Source of the DNA: Candidatus Omnitrophota bacterium | GTDB lineage: Bacteria > Omnitrophota > Gorgyraeia > JAFGHF01 | Reading direction: 5' to 3' | Assembly: GCA_016939375.1 (NCBI GenBank) | Contig: JAFGHF010000035.1 | Location: 1 to 43,149 of the forward strand | DNA: 43,149 nt | Part shown: positions 33,036-40,167 of the stretch, in pieces | Layout: the number at the start of each line of letters is the position of its first letter | How positions within the stretch are numbered: the first letter of the stretch is position 1 | Notes under the pieces: generated by a model | What the model saw: only the letters and a program-made list of their open reading frames with translations | Database searches by the model: none | What the model was told of the DNA's origin: nothing | Translations under genes and position numbers: made by a program

Positions 33036-33072
33036 AAAAAACGGGCGCCTGGCTAAGAAGCGTCCGTTTTTT
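33036..33072 (+). terminator. Intrinsic terminator after the T4P operon
   Basis: AAAAAACGGGCGC (33036-33048) pairs with GCGTCCGTTTTTT (33060-33072), one G-U pair, 11-nt loop. With A and T runs on both sides it may work in both directions. Confidence 0.88.
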
Positions 33073-33095
33073 GGCTACTCAACCTTAGCCTCAGT

Positions 33096-33194
33096 GAAAC
33101 TGTTTCCACCGGATAATTGGTCCTTCGATTGCACTCAGGATGTTTCGAAGGATGCTGAGTGTAAGTCGAAGCACAGAAGTTGGGAAACTGTTTC
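33096..33194 (+). repeat. REP-like palindrome flanked by GAAACTGTTTC dyads in the RNase G leader
   Basis: The diverged repeat TTCGATTGCACTCAGGA... with TGAGTGTAAGTCGAAG (33124-33171) matches the 2926 repeat in layout; TCCTTCGA (33121-33128) pairs with TCGAAGGA (33145-33152). The dyad GAAAC-T-GTTTC occurs on each side (33096-33106 and 33184-33194). Confidence 0.6.
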
Positions 33195-33228
33195 GAGTTC
33201 CGTCAGATAGGGGCATTTAACGGGACGA

Positions 33229-33245
33229 GCAGCACAATCAAGCGT
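33229..33245 (+). repeat. 17-bp direct repeat, copy 2 (GCAGCACAATCAAGCGT)
   Basis: Identical to 25795-25811, about 50 nt before the RNase G start codon. No function is apparent. Confidence 0.6.
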
Positions 33246-33296
33246 AGCCAGGTTAGTCGCACCAAAAAAGAAATCTTAAACTCAAAAAGGAGTCAT

Positions 33297-34811
33297 ATGT
33301 ACCAAGAAATACTTATAACCTGTGAGTCACAAGAGAAAAGAGTGGCTATACTGGAAGGCCGCAGTCTAGAGGAATTTTATGTCGAGCGCCAGGGGGCTCA
33401 GAGGTCAGTAGGCAATATCTATAAAGGCGTGGTGAACTCTATAGTGCCGGGTATTGGAGCGGCTTTTGTGAATATCGGCTTAGAAAAGAACGGCTTTTTA
33501 TATGTGCAAGACCTTACTCTGCCTGATTATGAAAAAATAGCCGAACTTGTCGATCGCTCTTACGTATATGAGGGGGCAATAGCGAATAATAACGCTAAGC
33601 GTCAGCCCGATATTAAAGACATGCTTAAGATGGGGCAAGAGATAATGGTCCAGCTGGTAAAGGAGCCCTTGGGCACGAAAGGTGCTCGTCTGACGACCAA
33701 TATTTCTTTGCCTGGCCGTTATTTAGTGCTTATGCCTCAAGCCAGCCACGTGGGCATTTCGCGGCGTATCCAGGATAACAAAGAAAGGCAGCGCCTGAGA
33801 GAATTACTTAAAGGCATAAAGCTCCCTCCGAATATGGGTATGATAGTACGGACTGCGGGGTGCGGTGCGAATAAACGGGAATTTTTGCAGGATCTGCGTT
33901 ATTTGATGGGCCTGTGGAGGAAGATCAGGAATACTTTTAACAGAAAGACCGCTCCTTCGCTAGCGCACGAGGAATATGATCTGGTTTTACGGGTGATCAG
34001 AGATAGTTTTACCGCCCAGGCAAACAGGTTGCTGGTAGATTCCAAACAGGAATATAAAAGGATAATGCATTTTCTTAACATCGTCGCCCCTAGCCTAAAA
34101 AACAGAGTACATTATTATACTCAGGATGTGCCTTTGTTTGAGAAAAAGGGAGTAGAGGACGAAATCGCAAAGATACACGACCGCAAGGTAAATCTGAAGT
34201 CAGGCGGGTATATCACGATAGATCCGACCGAGGCCTTGGTGGCGATAGATGTAAACAGCGGTAGGTTCACGCGCAAAAAGGACCCCGAGGAGACAGCAAC
34301 CATGGTCAATTTAGAAGCAGCCCGGGAAATAGCCAGGCAGGTCAGGCTGCGCGACATAGGGGGGATCATAATCATAGACTTTATCGATATGAAATCCCGT
34401 CGCAATAGAAACAAGGTGCTTGATACTTTAAGCAGTGCCCTGAAGCGGGACCATCATGCAAAGACAGATATATCAAATGTGTCTGAGCTGGGCCTTGTGG
34501 AGATGACCAGGCAGAGGGTACGCAAGAGCTTGGAAAGCGTGGTCTACCAGACCTGTTCCTACTGCCAGGGAAGGGGCCTGGTGAAATCCTCGGCCACAAT
34601 GTCCATAATGGCTTTAAGAAAGATAAAAAAGGTGCTTCAGACGAATAAGAAGAAGACGATACTTGTGTTTGCCCATCCGGAAGTGGCCTCATATCTGGTC
34701 AATGAACATAGGCTGGCGCTGGCTGAGCTGGAAAACAAATTCAGGGCCAAGGTCTTAATAAAGCAGGACACTGGTTTGCATGTGGAGAAGCTGACCATAG
34801 AACCCGTCTAA
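33297..34811 (+). CDS. rng: Ribonuclease G/E family endoribonuclease
   Basis: RNase G cleaves single-stranded A/U-rich RNA and matures the 16S rRNA 5' end. The 504 residues contain an S1 domain (about 35-110, GNIYKGVVNSIVPGIGAAFVNIG), the RNase H-like core with catalytic aspartates in ALVAIDVNSGRF and IIIIDFIDM, and the zinc-link CSYCQGRG. There is no long C-terminal scaffold region, so it is the RNase G type, not full RNase E. The ATG at 33297 is preceded by AAAAAGGAG; the frame extends upstream through repeats but without homology. The rplU promoter follows at once. Confidence 0.93.
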   Translation: MYQEILITCESQEKRVAILEGRSLEEFYVERQGAQRSVGNIYKGVVNSIVPGIGAAFVNIGLEKNGFLYVQDLTLPDYEKIAELVDRSYVYEGAIANNNAKRQPDIKDMLKMGQEIMVQLVKEPLGTKGARLTTNISLPGRYLVLMPQASHVGISRRIQDNKERQRLRELLKGIKLPPNMGMIVRTAGCGANKREFLQDLRYLMGLWRKIRNTFNRKTAPSLAHEEYDLVLRVIRDSFTAQANRLLVDSKQEYKRIMHFLNIVAPSLKNRVHYYTQDVPLFEKKGVEDEIAKIHDRKVNLKSGGYITIDPTEALVAIDVNSGRFTRKKDPEETATMVNLEAAREIARQVRLRDIGGIIIIDFIDMKSRRNRNKVLDTLSSALKRDHHAKTDISNVSELGLVEMTRQRVRKSLESVVYQTCSYCQGRGLVKSSATMSIMALRKIKKVLQTNKKKTILVFAHPEVASYLVNEHRLALAELENKFRAKVLIKQDTGLHVEKLTIEPV

Positions 34812-34815
34812 ATGC

Positions 34816-34844
34816 TTGACATATAAAGGTGTTTGTGGTAACAT
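34816..34844 (+). promoter_or_regulatory. Sigma70-type promoter of rplU-rpmA-obgE
   Basis: TTGACA (34816-34821), a 17-nt spacer and TAACAT (34839-34844). The predicted start, near 34851, falls within the left target duplication of the palindromic element. Confidence 0.8.
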
Positions 34845-34852
34845 AACTGAAC

Positions 34853-34879
34853 CCCGTTAGAGAAGGTCCTTCTAACGGG
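34853..34879 (+). mobile_element. 27-bp palindromic insertion element at the rplU mRNA 5' end
   Basis: CCCGTTAGA (34853-34861) pairs with TCTAACGGG (34871-34879), with AAGG/CCTT pairing inside. CTGAAC is duplicated on both sides (34847-34852 and 34880-34885). It is the shortest copy of the family seen at 16525 and 27733. Confidence 0.75.
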
Positions 34880-34914
34880 CTGAACATATAGAGAGGGTTT
34901 TAGGAGAAGATAAT

Positions 34915-35229
34915 ATGTATGCTATAGTTGAAGTCGGCAACAAACAATATAGGATCGCCCAAAATGACCAGATTTTGGTCGAAAAAGCTGTTTCTCCGCG
35001 TACCCAAAAGGTGTCTTTAGATAAGGTATTGCTTGTAGTTAAGGATAAAAAGGCGCAATTCGGCAATCCATATCTGAAAGATGCGCGGGTGCAATGTGAG
35101 GTCGTAAATCAGGTTAAGGGCAAAAAGAAGATTGCTTATAAGTGTCGCAGGCGTAAAAGTTCCCGCACTAAAAGGGGGCATCGCCAGAAGATGGTTTTGT
35201 TGAGAGTGAAAGAAGTGGTTGTAAAATAG
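34915..35229 (+). CDS. rplU: 50S ribosomal protein L21
   Basis: The 104-residue protein begins [24 protein letters not shown], the L21 signature start, and ends with the basic [26 protein letters not shown]21 binds 23S rRNA domain I and is almost always beside rpmA, as here. TAGGAGAAG lies just before the ATG. The 5' UTR carries a palindromic insertion. Transcription likely runs on through rpmA, obgE and proB. Confidence 0.97.
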   Translation: MYAIVEVGNKQYRIAQNDQILVEKAVSPRTQKVSLDKVLLVVKDKKAQFGNPYLKDARVQCEVVNQVKGKKKIAYKCRRRKSSRTKRGHRQKMVLLRVKEVVVK

Positions 35230-35247
35230 TAAGTCAAGGAGTGTACG

Positions 35248-35502
35248 ATGGCACATAAGAAGGGAATGGGTAGTACGCGTAATGGCCGTGATAGCCATTC
35301 GCAGCGATTGGGTATCAAGCGTTTTGGCGGAGAGGCAGTCAAGGCCGGCAGTATACTCATCAGGCAAAGAGGAACGAGGTTTTTCCCTGGTCTAAATGTA
35401 GGCATGGGAAAGGACCACACCCTTTTTGCTAAGGTTGATGGTACGGTAGAGTTTCCCAAATCCCGCGTTGTGAGCGTTAAAGCTCTACGCGCTACTCAAT
35501 GA
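35248..35502 (+). CDS. rpmA: 50S ribosomal protein L27
   Basis: The 84-residue protein opens [20 protein letters not shown], the conserved start of L27, followed by [22 protein letters not shown] and [10 protein letters not shown]27's N-terminus reaches the peptidyl transferase centre. It starts at the second residue-type MAHK with no N-terminal extension needing cleavage, unlike Firmicutes. It overlaps obgE by 4 nt (ATGA). Confidence 0.97.
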   Translation: MAHKKGMGSTRNGRDSHSQRLGIKRFGGEAVKAGSILIRQRGTRFFPGLNVGMGKDHTLFAKVDGTVEFPKSRVVSVKALRATQ

Positions 35503-36473
35503 TCGATAAGGTAAAAATATACGTAAAAGCAGGAGATGGCGGAAGCGGTTGTACTAGTTATAAGGGCATAAAGTTCACTCGGTCGCGAAGACCTGACGGT
35601 GGACCAGGGGGTAAGGGCGCAGATATTATCATCAAGGTTGACGACAACGTGCTTTCACTGGAGGGGCTCAAGTTTAAGCAGCATATTCGGGCCGAGAATG
35701 GAAAGCAAGGTCAGGCAAATAACAAGAAAGGGGCGGATGCACGCCCCTATATTATTAAAGTACCCCAAGGCACGATCATCCGTGACTTTGAAAACGACCT
35801 GTTGCTTCGCGATCTGGTAGGACCAGAAGAAGAGTTGGTTGTAGCAAAAGGAGGAGTGGGCGGTAAAGGCAATACGGGGACTAAACCAGCGACAGCCGGC
35901 CAACCAGGAGATCAGAGAAGGCTCTCTTTAGAATTAAAGCTTATCGCCGACTTAGCGCTCATAGGCTATCCCAATGCCGGCAAATCGACTTTATTAAGCA
36001 AACTTACCTCAGCTCACCCCAAAATCGCAGCTTATCCTTTTACCACGGTAGTGCCTTTCTTAGGCGTACTGGAATTTCCAGACTTCCAAGAGCCGCAAAA
36101 GTTAATATTGATAGAATTGCCAGGATTAGTTGAGGGTGCAACCCAAGGCAAGGGTTTAGGGGCAGGGTTTTTGCGGCACGCTGAAAGGGCAAAGGCCATA
36201 GCCTATATTATCGATATGTCTGCCCAAGAAGGCAGAGACCCTTGGGAAGATTTTTGTAATATCGAACATGAGCTCCAGAGCTACAGCCCCGGATTTAGCA
36301 GAAAGTCTAAGTTGGTAATAGCAAACAAGATGGATTTGCCTAAAGCCGAGGACAACCTAATTAGATTTTCGGCCAAATACAAAAATAAAGTCTATCCAGT
36401 GAGCGCGCTAAATGGTTCTGGTCTCAGCGCCCTAGGCCCGATCATGAGGCATTGTTTAAAAAACGCAGATTAA
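35499..36473 (+). CDS. obgE: Obg-family GTPase
   Basis: Obg is a ribosome-associated GTPase in 50S assembly and stress control. The 324 residues hold an Obg fold (1-155, glycine-rich [10 protein letters not shown]) and a GTPase domain: G1 [10 protein letters not shown], switch [14 protein letters not shown]3, G4 NKMD and G5 SALNGSG. The G3 motif, normally DxPG, reads ELPGLVEGA, with E206 in place of aspartate, which is unusual because that residue positions the magnesium water. The C-terminal OCT domain is absent, as in many phyla. It overlaps rpmA by 4 nt and proB by 1 nt. Confidence 0.95.
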   Translation: MIDKVKIYVKAGDGGSGCTSYKGIKFTRSRRPDGGPGGKGADIIIKVDDNVLSLEGLKFKQHIRAENGKQGQANNKKGADARPYIIKVPQGTIIRDFENDLLLRDLVGPEEELVVAKGGVGGKGNTGTKPATAGQPGDQRRLSLELKLIADLALIGYPNAGKSTLLSKLTSAHPKIAAYPFTTVVPFLGVLEFPDFQEPQKLILIELPGLVEGATQGKGLGAGFLRHAERAKAIAYIIDMSAQEGRDPWEDFCNIEHELQSYSPGFSRKSKLVIANKMDLPKAEDNLIRFSAKYKNKVYPVSALNGSGLSALGPIMRHCLKNAD

Positions 36474-37612
36474 TGGAAAAAAGAAGAATATCTGATAAGT
36501 TGACAAGGATTGTCGTAAAGGTAGGGACTCGGGTATTGACTTGCGGTGACTACCGAATAGATAAATCCTGGATAAAAGAGCTAGTGGCCCAAATTGCGCT
36601 GCTTTTGGAAAGAAATATCGAAGTCATCCTGGTGACCTCCGGAGCTATCGGGGCGGGCATGGGGATGCTCAAAGCCAAAACAAGACCAAAATTACTGCCT
36701 CAACAGCAGGCTTGCGCCGCCATCGGTCAAAGCCAGTTAATGAAAATATACGATACCCTTTTTAGAGAACATGGTCTTTTAACCGCACAGATATTGCTTA
36801 CTGCCGAGGATTTAGGTAATCGCAAGAGGTATCTAAACGCCAAAAATACGTTACTTACTTTATTGGGTTATAAAAACGTAGTACCTATTATCAACGAAAA
36901 TGATACTGTATCGGTAGATGAGATAAAATTTGGCGATAATGATAGGCTCTCAGCGCAAGTCGCCACTCTTACGCATGCAGATCTACTAATTATCCTTTCC
37001 AATGTAGATGGGCTTTATGATACAAGGCCCAGCAAAAGCCAGCATAAACTCTTAAAAAAATGTGTGATTTCGAGAGTGGATAAAATCGATTGTGAGATCG
37101 AAAAGGTGGCTACCAAAAGCCTGGATTCAATAGGCACAGGAGGAATGGCCACTAAGGTGCAGGCAGCTAAGATGTGCGGTACTTCGGGGATTGCCTGCAT
37201 TGTAGGCAACGGAAGAGAAAAAAACATATTGCTTAAGATCGTCGAGGGACAGGATGTAGGCACCCTTTTTGTGCCCAAGTCAGAAAAATTGGAAGCCAAA
37301 AAAAGATGGATCGGCTTTAGCACAAAGCTGAAAGGTGAAGTTTTTGTCGATGAAGGGGCAAAACAGGCGCTAACGGTCAGCAAAAAGAGCTTACTTGCCA
37401 AGGGTATAGTCAAGATTCGAGGCAATTTTGCCGTAGGAGATACAGTTAGCATTATGGATATAAATGGCAAAGAATTTGCCCGGGGATTGGCTAATTATTC
37501 TTCGACTGAACTCTCAAAGATAAAGGGGCAAAAAAGCGACCAGATCGCAGAGATATTAGGCTATAAATATTACGATGAGGCGATACACCGCGATCACCTA
37601 GTCATCCTATAG
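36473..37612 (+). CDS. proB: Glutamate 5-kinase
   Basis: ProB phosphorylates glutamate in the first step of proline synthesis. The 379 residues have an amino-acid kinase domain (VVKVGTRVLT, VTSGAIGAGMGML, NENDTVSVDEIKFGDNDRLSA, SNVDGLYDTRP, GTGGMATKVQAA) and a C-terminal PUA domain (about 285-370, RGNFAVGDTVSI, ARGLANYSSTEL). The ATG at 36473 overlaps the obgE stop by one base (TAATG) and is preferred to an upstream TTG inside obgE. proA follows across a 104-nt gap with a long inverted repeat. Confidence 0.97.
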   Translation: MEKRRISDKLTRIVVKVGTRVLTCGDYRIDKSWIKELVAQIALLLERNIEVILVTSGAIGAGMGMLKAKTRPKLLPQQQACAAIGQSQLMKIYDTLFREHGLLTAQILLTAEDLGNRKRYLNAKNTLLTLLGYKNVVPIINENDTVSVDEIKFGDNDRLSAQVATLTHADLLIILSNVDGLYDTRPSKSQHKLLKKCVISRVDKIDCEIEKVATKSLDSIGTGGMATKVQAAKMCGTSGIACIVGNGREKNILLKIVEGQDVGTLFVPKSEKLEAKKRWIGFSTKLKGEVFVDEGAKQALTVSKKSLLAKGIVKIRGNFAVGDTVSIMDINGKEFARGLANYSSTELSKIKGQKSDQIAEILGYKYYDEAIHRDHLVIL

Positions 37613-37613
37613 C

Positions 37614-37671
37614 CTTGGAAACATTTTCCGGAGCTCTTTATAGATCTTATGAAAAGGAAAATGTTTCCAAG
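37614..37671 (+). repeat. 16-bp perfect inverted repeat between proB and proA
   Basis: CTTGGAAACATTTTCC (37614-37629) and GGAAAATGTTTCCAAG (37656-37671) are exact inverted repeats separated by 26 nt. There is no T tract after it, so it is not an ordinary terminator. It could be a regulatory hairpin or an insertion remnant; the GGAAAC start echoes the dyads at 33096 and 33184. Confidence 0.75.
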
Positions 37672-37716
37672 TAAAACTATGCGCTCGCCTAAAGCTTAAA
37701 GCCAAAAAGGAAATAT

Positions 37717-38973
37717 ATGGATATTGCAAAGGAAGTCACTAGCATCGCCAAAAGAGCAAAGTCTGCATCCAGAGCTTTGAGCGGCATAAGCTGCGAAGCC
37801 AAGAATAAGGCATTGCTGGCAATGGCCCAGAGCCTGATTAAAAATTCTCAGATCTTGATCAGGGCAAATAAGAAAGACTTGCTTGCGGCAGGGGGGATGA
37901 GGCTGAATGCTGCCATGATCGATAGATTAAGGCTTACCGAGAAAAGCATCCAGCAGATGAGCGCTTCGCTTAAGGCCATAGCTGCCTTAAAAGACCCCTT
38001 GGGCCGCGTAATCCGCAGCGTTAAACGTCCCAACGGTCTGGTGATTAAAAAAGTAAGCACCCCTATCGGCGTAGTGGCAATTATATATGAATCGCGTCCT
38101 AATGTTACCAGCGATTGCATAGGATTGTGTCTGAAGTCAGGCAATGCCGTGATCTTGCGCGGTGGACGTGAAGCGATACATTCCAACATCGCGATTTACA
38201 ACCTATTGAAGGCCCAACTGCGCAGGTACAATATTTCCCAAGATGCTGTCGGTATTATAAAAAGCGTTGACAGAAAGGCCGTAGATATACTGCTTGGCCT
38301 AAATGAGCTTGTGGATTTGGTTATTCCTCGGGGGGGAGAAGGGCTGATCAAGGCTGTGGCAGAGAAATCCAAAATACCGGTGATCAAGCATTATAAAGGC
38401 ATATGCCATACTTATGTAGATAACAAGGCGGATTTGAATTTAGCCCGTAAGGTGGCTTTCAACGCTAAGGTACAAAGGCCCGGTGTCTGTAATGCGATGG
38501 AGACCCTTTTGGTGCATAAGGATATAGCTAAAAAATTCTTACCGAAGATGGTCAAAGATCTTAAAGACGCCGGAGTGGAAATTAGAGCCGATGCTGCTAC
38601 GCGCCATATCGTCAAAGGATTGAAGAAAGCTAAACCAGAAGACTGGGGCAGGGAATATCTGGATTTGATCCTATCGGTCAAGGTCGTAGGCGGCCTGGAG
38701 GAGGCGATTAGGCATATCGACGATTATGGTTCCGGTCATTCAGACGCCATAATCACTAAAGACAAAAAGAGGGCCGAAAGGTTCCTGGAGAGAGTTGATA
38801 GCGCTTGCCTGTTTGTGAACGCCTCTACGCGTTTTACCGATGGATATGAATTTGGCTTAGGCGCCGAGATGGGTATTAGCACCGATAAGCTGCATGCCCG
38901 CGGACCGATGGCTTTAGAAGAATTGACCACTTACAAGTATAAGATATTTGGCAAGGGTCAAATTAGGACCTAG
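37717..38973 (+). CDS. proA: Glutamate-5-semialdehyde dehydrogenase (gamma-glutamyl phosphate reductase)
   Basis: ProA reduces glutamyl-5-phosphate with NADPH in the second step of proline synthesis. The 418 residues have the aldehyde dehydrogenase fold with VIYESRPNVTSD, SGNAVILRGGREA, IPRGGEGLI and the catalytic cysteine C258 in RPGVCNAMETLLVH. The C-terminus holds SACLFVNASTRFTDGYEFGLGAEMGIS. The ATG follows AAAAGGAAA by about 6 nt. Only 3 nt separate it from nadD, so the two are likely cotranscribed. Confidence 0.97.
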   Translation: MDIAKEVTSIAKRAKSASRALSGISCEAKNKALLAMAQSLIKNSQILIRANKKDLLAAGGMRLNAAMIDRLRLTEKSIQQMSASLKAIAALKDPLGRVIRSVKRPNGLVIKKVSTPIGVVAIIYESRPNVTSDCIGLCLKSGNAVILRGGREAIHSNIAIYNLLKAQLRRYNISQDAVGIIKSVDRKAVDILLGLNELVDLVIPRGGEGLIKAVAEKSKIPVIKHYKGICHTYVDNKADLNLARKVAFNAKVQRPGVCNAMETLLVHKDIAKKFLPKMVKDLKDAGVEIRADAATRHIVKGLKKAKPEDWGREYLDLILSVKVVGGLEEAIRHIDDYGSGHSDAIITKDKKRAERFLERVDSACLFVNASTRFTDGYEFGLGAEMGISTDKLHARGPMALEELTTYKYKIFGKGQIRT

Positions 38974-38976
38974 ATA

Positions 38977-39552
38977 ATGGCTAAACGGCGCATAGGGGTA
39001 TTAGGAGGGACGTTCAACCCTGTCCATATAGGACACTTGATCTTAGCCCAGGGGGCAAAAGAGCTCCTTGGTCTAGAGAAAGTTATTTTTGTTCCCACGT
39101 TTCATCCTCCGCACAAGAGGCTAAGAGGTCTTGTTTGTGCAAAAGAGCGATACCATATGCTTTCTTTAGCCATTAGATCGAATCCAGATTTTTTGCTTTC
39201 TGACATTGAAATAAAACGCCGCGGCGTATCTTATTCTGTTGAGACCGTCCTTGAGCTTAAGTCGAAACTGGGCAAAGTAGATTTATATTTTATAGTCGGC
39301 TCTGACTTTCTTCGGGAATTTTCTAGCTGGAAGGATACGCAGGTACTTAGGAAGATCTGCAGGTTTGCGGTCGTTCAGAGACCGGGCTACCCTTACCAGA
39401 AGCTACCCAGAAATATGTCGGCAATAGACGTAGAGACGCTGGATATTTCATCGACTTTTATACGTAAGCGCATTAAAAGCGGCAGATCAATACGTTACTT
39501 TGTTCCCGATGATGTAGGCAAGTATATTGTCAAAAAAAAGATGTATCGCTAG
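38977..39552 (+). CDS. nadD: Nicotinate-nucleotide adenylyltransferase
   Basis: NadD adenylates nicotinate mononucleotide in NAD synthesis. The 191 residues start with the nucleotidyltransferase motif GVLGGTFNPVHIGHL, followed by FVPTFHPPHKR, and end with the second ATP-binding motif ISSTFIRKRIKSG. Length is typical. It is followed by a promoter, a tiny zinc-ribbon gene and rsfS; the nadD-rsfS neighbourhood is common in bacteria and supports the rsfS call. Confidence 0.95.
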   Translation: MAKRRIGVLGGTFNPVHIGHLILAQGAKELLGLEKVIFVPTFHPPHKRLRGLVCAKERYHMLSLAIRSNPDFLLSDIEIKRRGVSYSVETVLELKSKLGKVDLYFIVGSDFLREFSSWKDTQVLRKICRFAVVQRPGYPYQKLPRNMSAIDVETLDISSTFIRKRIKSGRSIRYFVPDDVGKYIVKKKMYR

Positions 39553-39570
39553 ATCGAAAGCGCAAAATTA

Positions 39571-39599
39571 TTGCAAGTGCGTATAATTTATGGTAAAAT
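39571..39599 (+). promoter_or_regulatory. Promoter of the small zinc-ribbon gene
   Basis: TTGCAA (39571-39576), a 17-nt spacer and TAAAAT (39594-39599), ending 33 nt before the ATG at 39633, with AGGAGG at 39621 between. Confidence 0.65.
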
Positions 39600-39632
39600 A
39601 AAGCCACTTAAAACTGCCAAAGGAGGTGTGTA

Positions 39633-39770
39633 ATGGAGGCTTATTGCGTAAAGTGCAAAGCTAAAAAAGAAATGAAAGATGCTCAAAAAGTGACGATGAA
39701 AAACGGGCGCAATGCGATGAAGGGTAAATGCCCGGATTGCGGGACATCGCTTTTCAGAATCATGAAATAA
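39633..39770 (+). CDS. Small zinc-ribbon protein (DUF5679-like)
   Basis: This 45-residue protein has two cysteine pairs: CVKC at residues 5-8 and CPDC at 33-36, spaced as a four-cysteine zinc ribbon, with a lysine-rich middle (KKEMKDAQKV). The pattern EAYCVKCKAKKEM...G-CP-CGT matches the small DUF5679 family, whose function is unknown. It has a strong AGGAGG ribosome site and its own promoter. It is too short for usual ORF cut-offs, but the cysteine pattern and signals make it convincing. Confidence 0.85.
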   Translation: MEAYCVKCKAKKEMKDAQKVTMKNGRNAMKGKCPDCGTSLFRIMK

Positions 39771-39807
39771 TTTTTGCTGCATTTTGAGTAAAAGGGGGTG
39801 ATATTAT

Positions 39808-40167
39808 ATAAACGCGCGTACTAAAGCATTATTGACTGCTCAAGCCGCAGAGGACAAAAAGGCACGCGATGTAATAATATTGGATATGCGCAAAATATCC
39901 GATATTGCGGATTTCTTTATGATCTGCAGTGGAAGCTCCACCCGCCAAGTCAAAGCGATAAGCGATCACATAGTCGAAAAGCTTGAAAAGTCGGGACAAA
40001 AAGTTTGGCATGTCGAAGGCCATCACCATGCGCTGTGGGTATTATTGGACTGCGGCGATGTAGTGGTGCATATCTTTGAAGGCCGCACCCGAGAATTTTA
40101 TAACTTAGAGAGATTATGGGGTGATGCGCCGATAATAACCTTAAAAAGCAATGAGAAAAAACAATAA
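39808..40167 (+). CDS. rsfS: Ribosomal silencing factor RsfS (apparent AUA start)
   Basis: RsfS binds L14 on the 50S subunit and blocks subunit joining during starvation. The 119-residue reading contains EDKKARDVIILDMRKISDIADFFMICSGSS, VKAISDHI and HVEGHHHALWVLLDCGDVVVHIF, all family motifs. The start is odd: the family usually has about eight residues (here NARTKALL) before TAQAAEDKK, preceded in frame by ATA at 39808, and GGGGGTG lies about 8 nt before that codon. In-frame ATG and GTG are absent; a TTG at 39832 lacks a ribosome site. A TGA lies two codons upstream of ATA. It overlaps the next gene by 17 nt. Confidence 0.85.
   Translation: MNARTKALLTAQAAEDKKARDVIILDMRKISDIADFFMICSGSSTRQVKAISDHIVEKLEKSGQKVWHVEGHHHALWVLLDCGDVVVHIFEGRTREFYNLERLWGDAPIITLKSNEKKQ

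Noticed and set aside
33180-33296. Upstream extension of RNase G by 39 residues
   Set aside because: The extension reads through repeats and has no homology; the ATG at 33297 has a good ribosome site and starts where the family starts.
16524-34879. CRISPR-like reading of the repeated CCCCGTTAG sequences
   Set aside because: The copies are 7-11 kb apart, palindromic and variable in length, with no regular spacers or cas genes.
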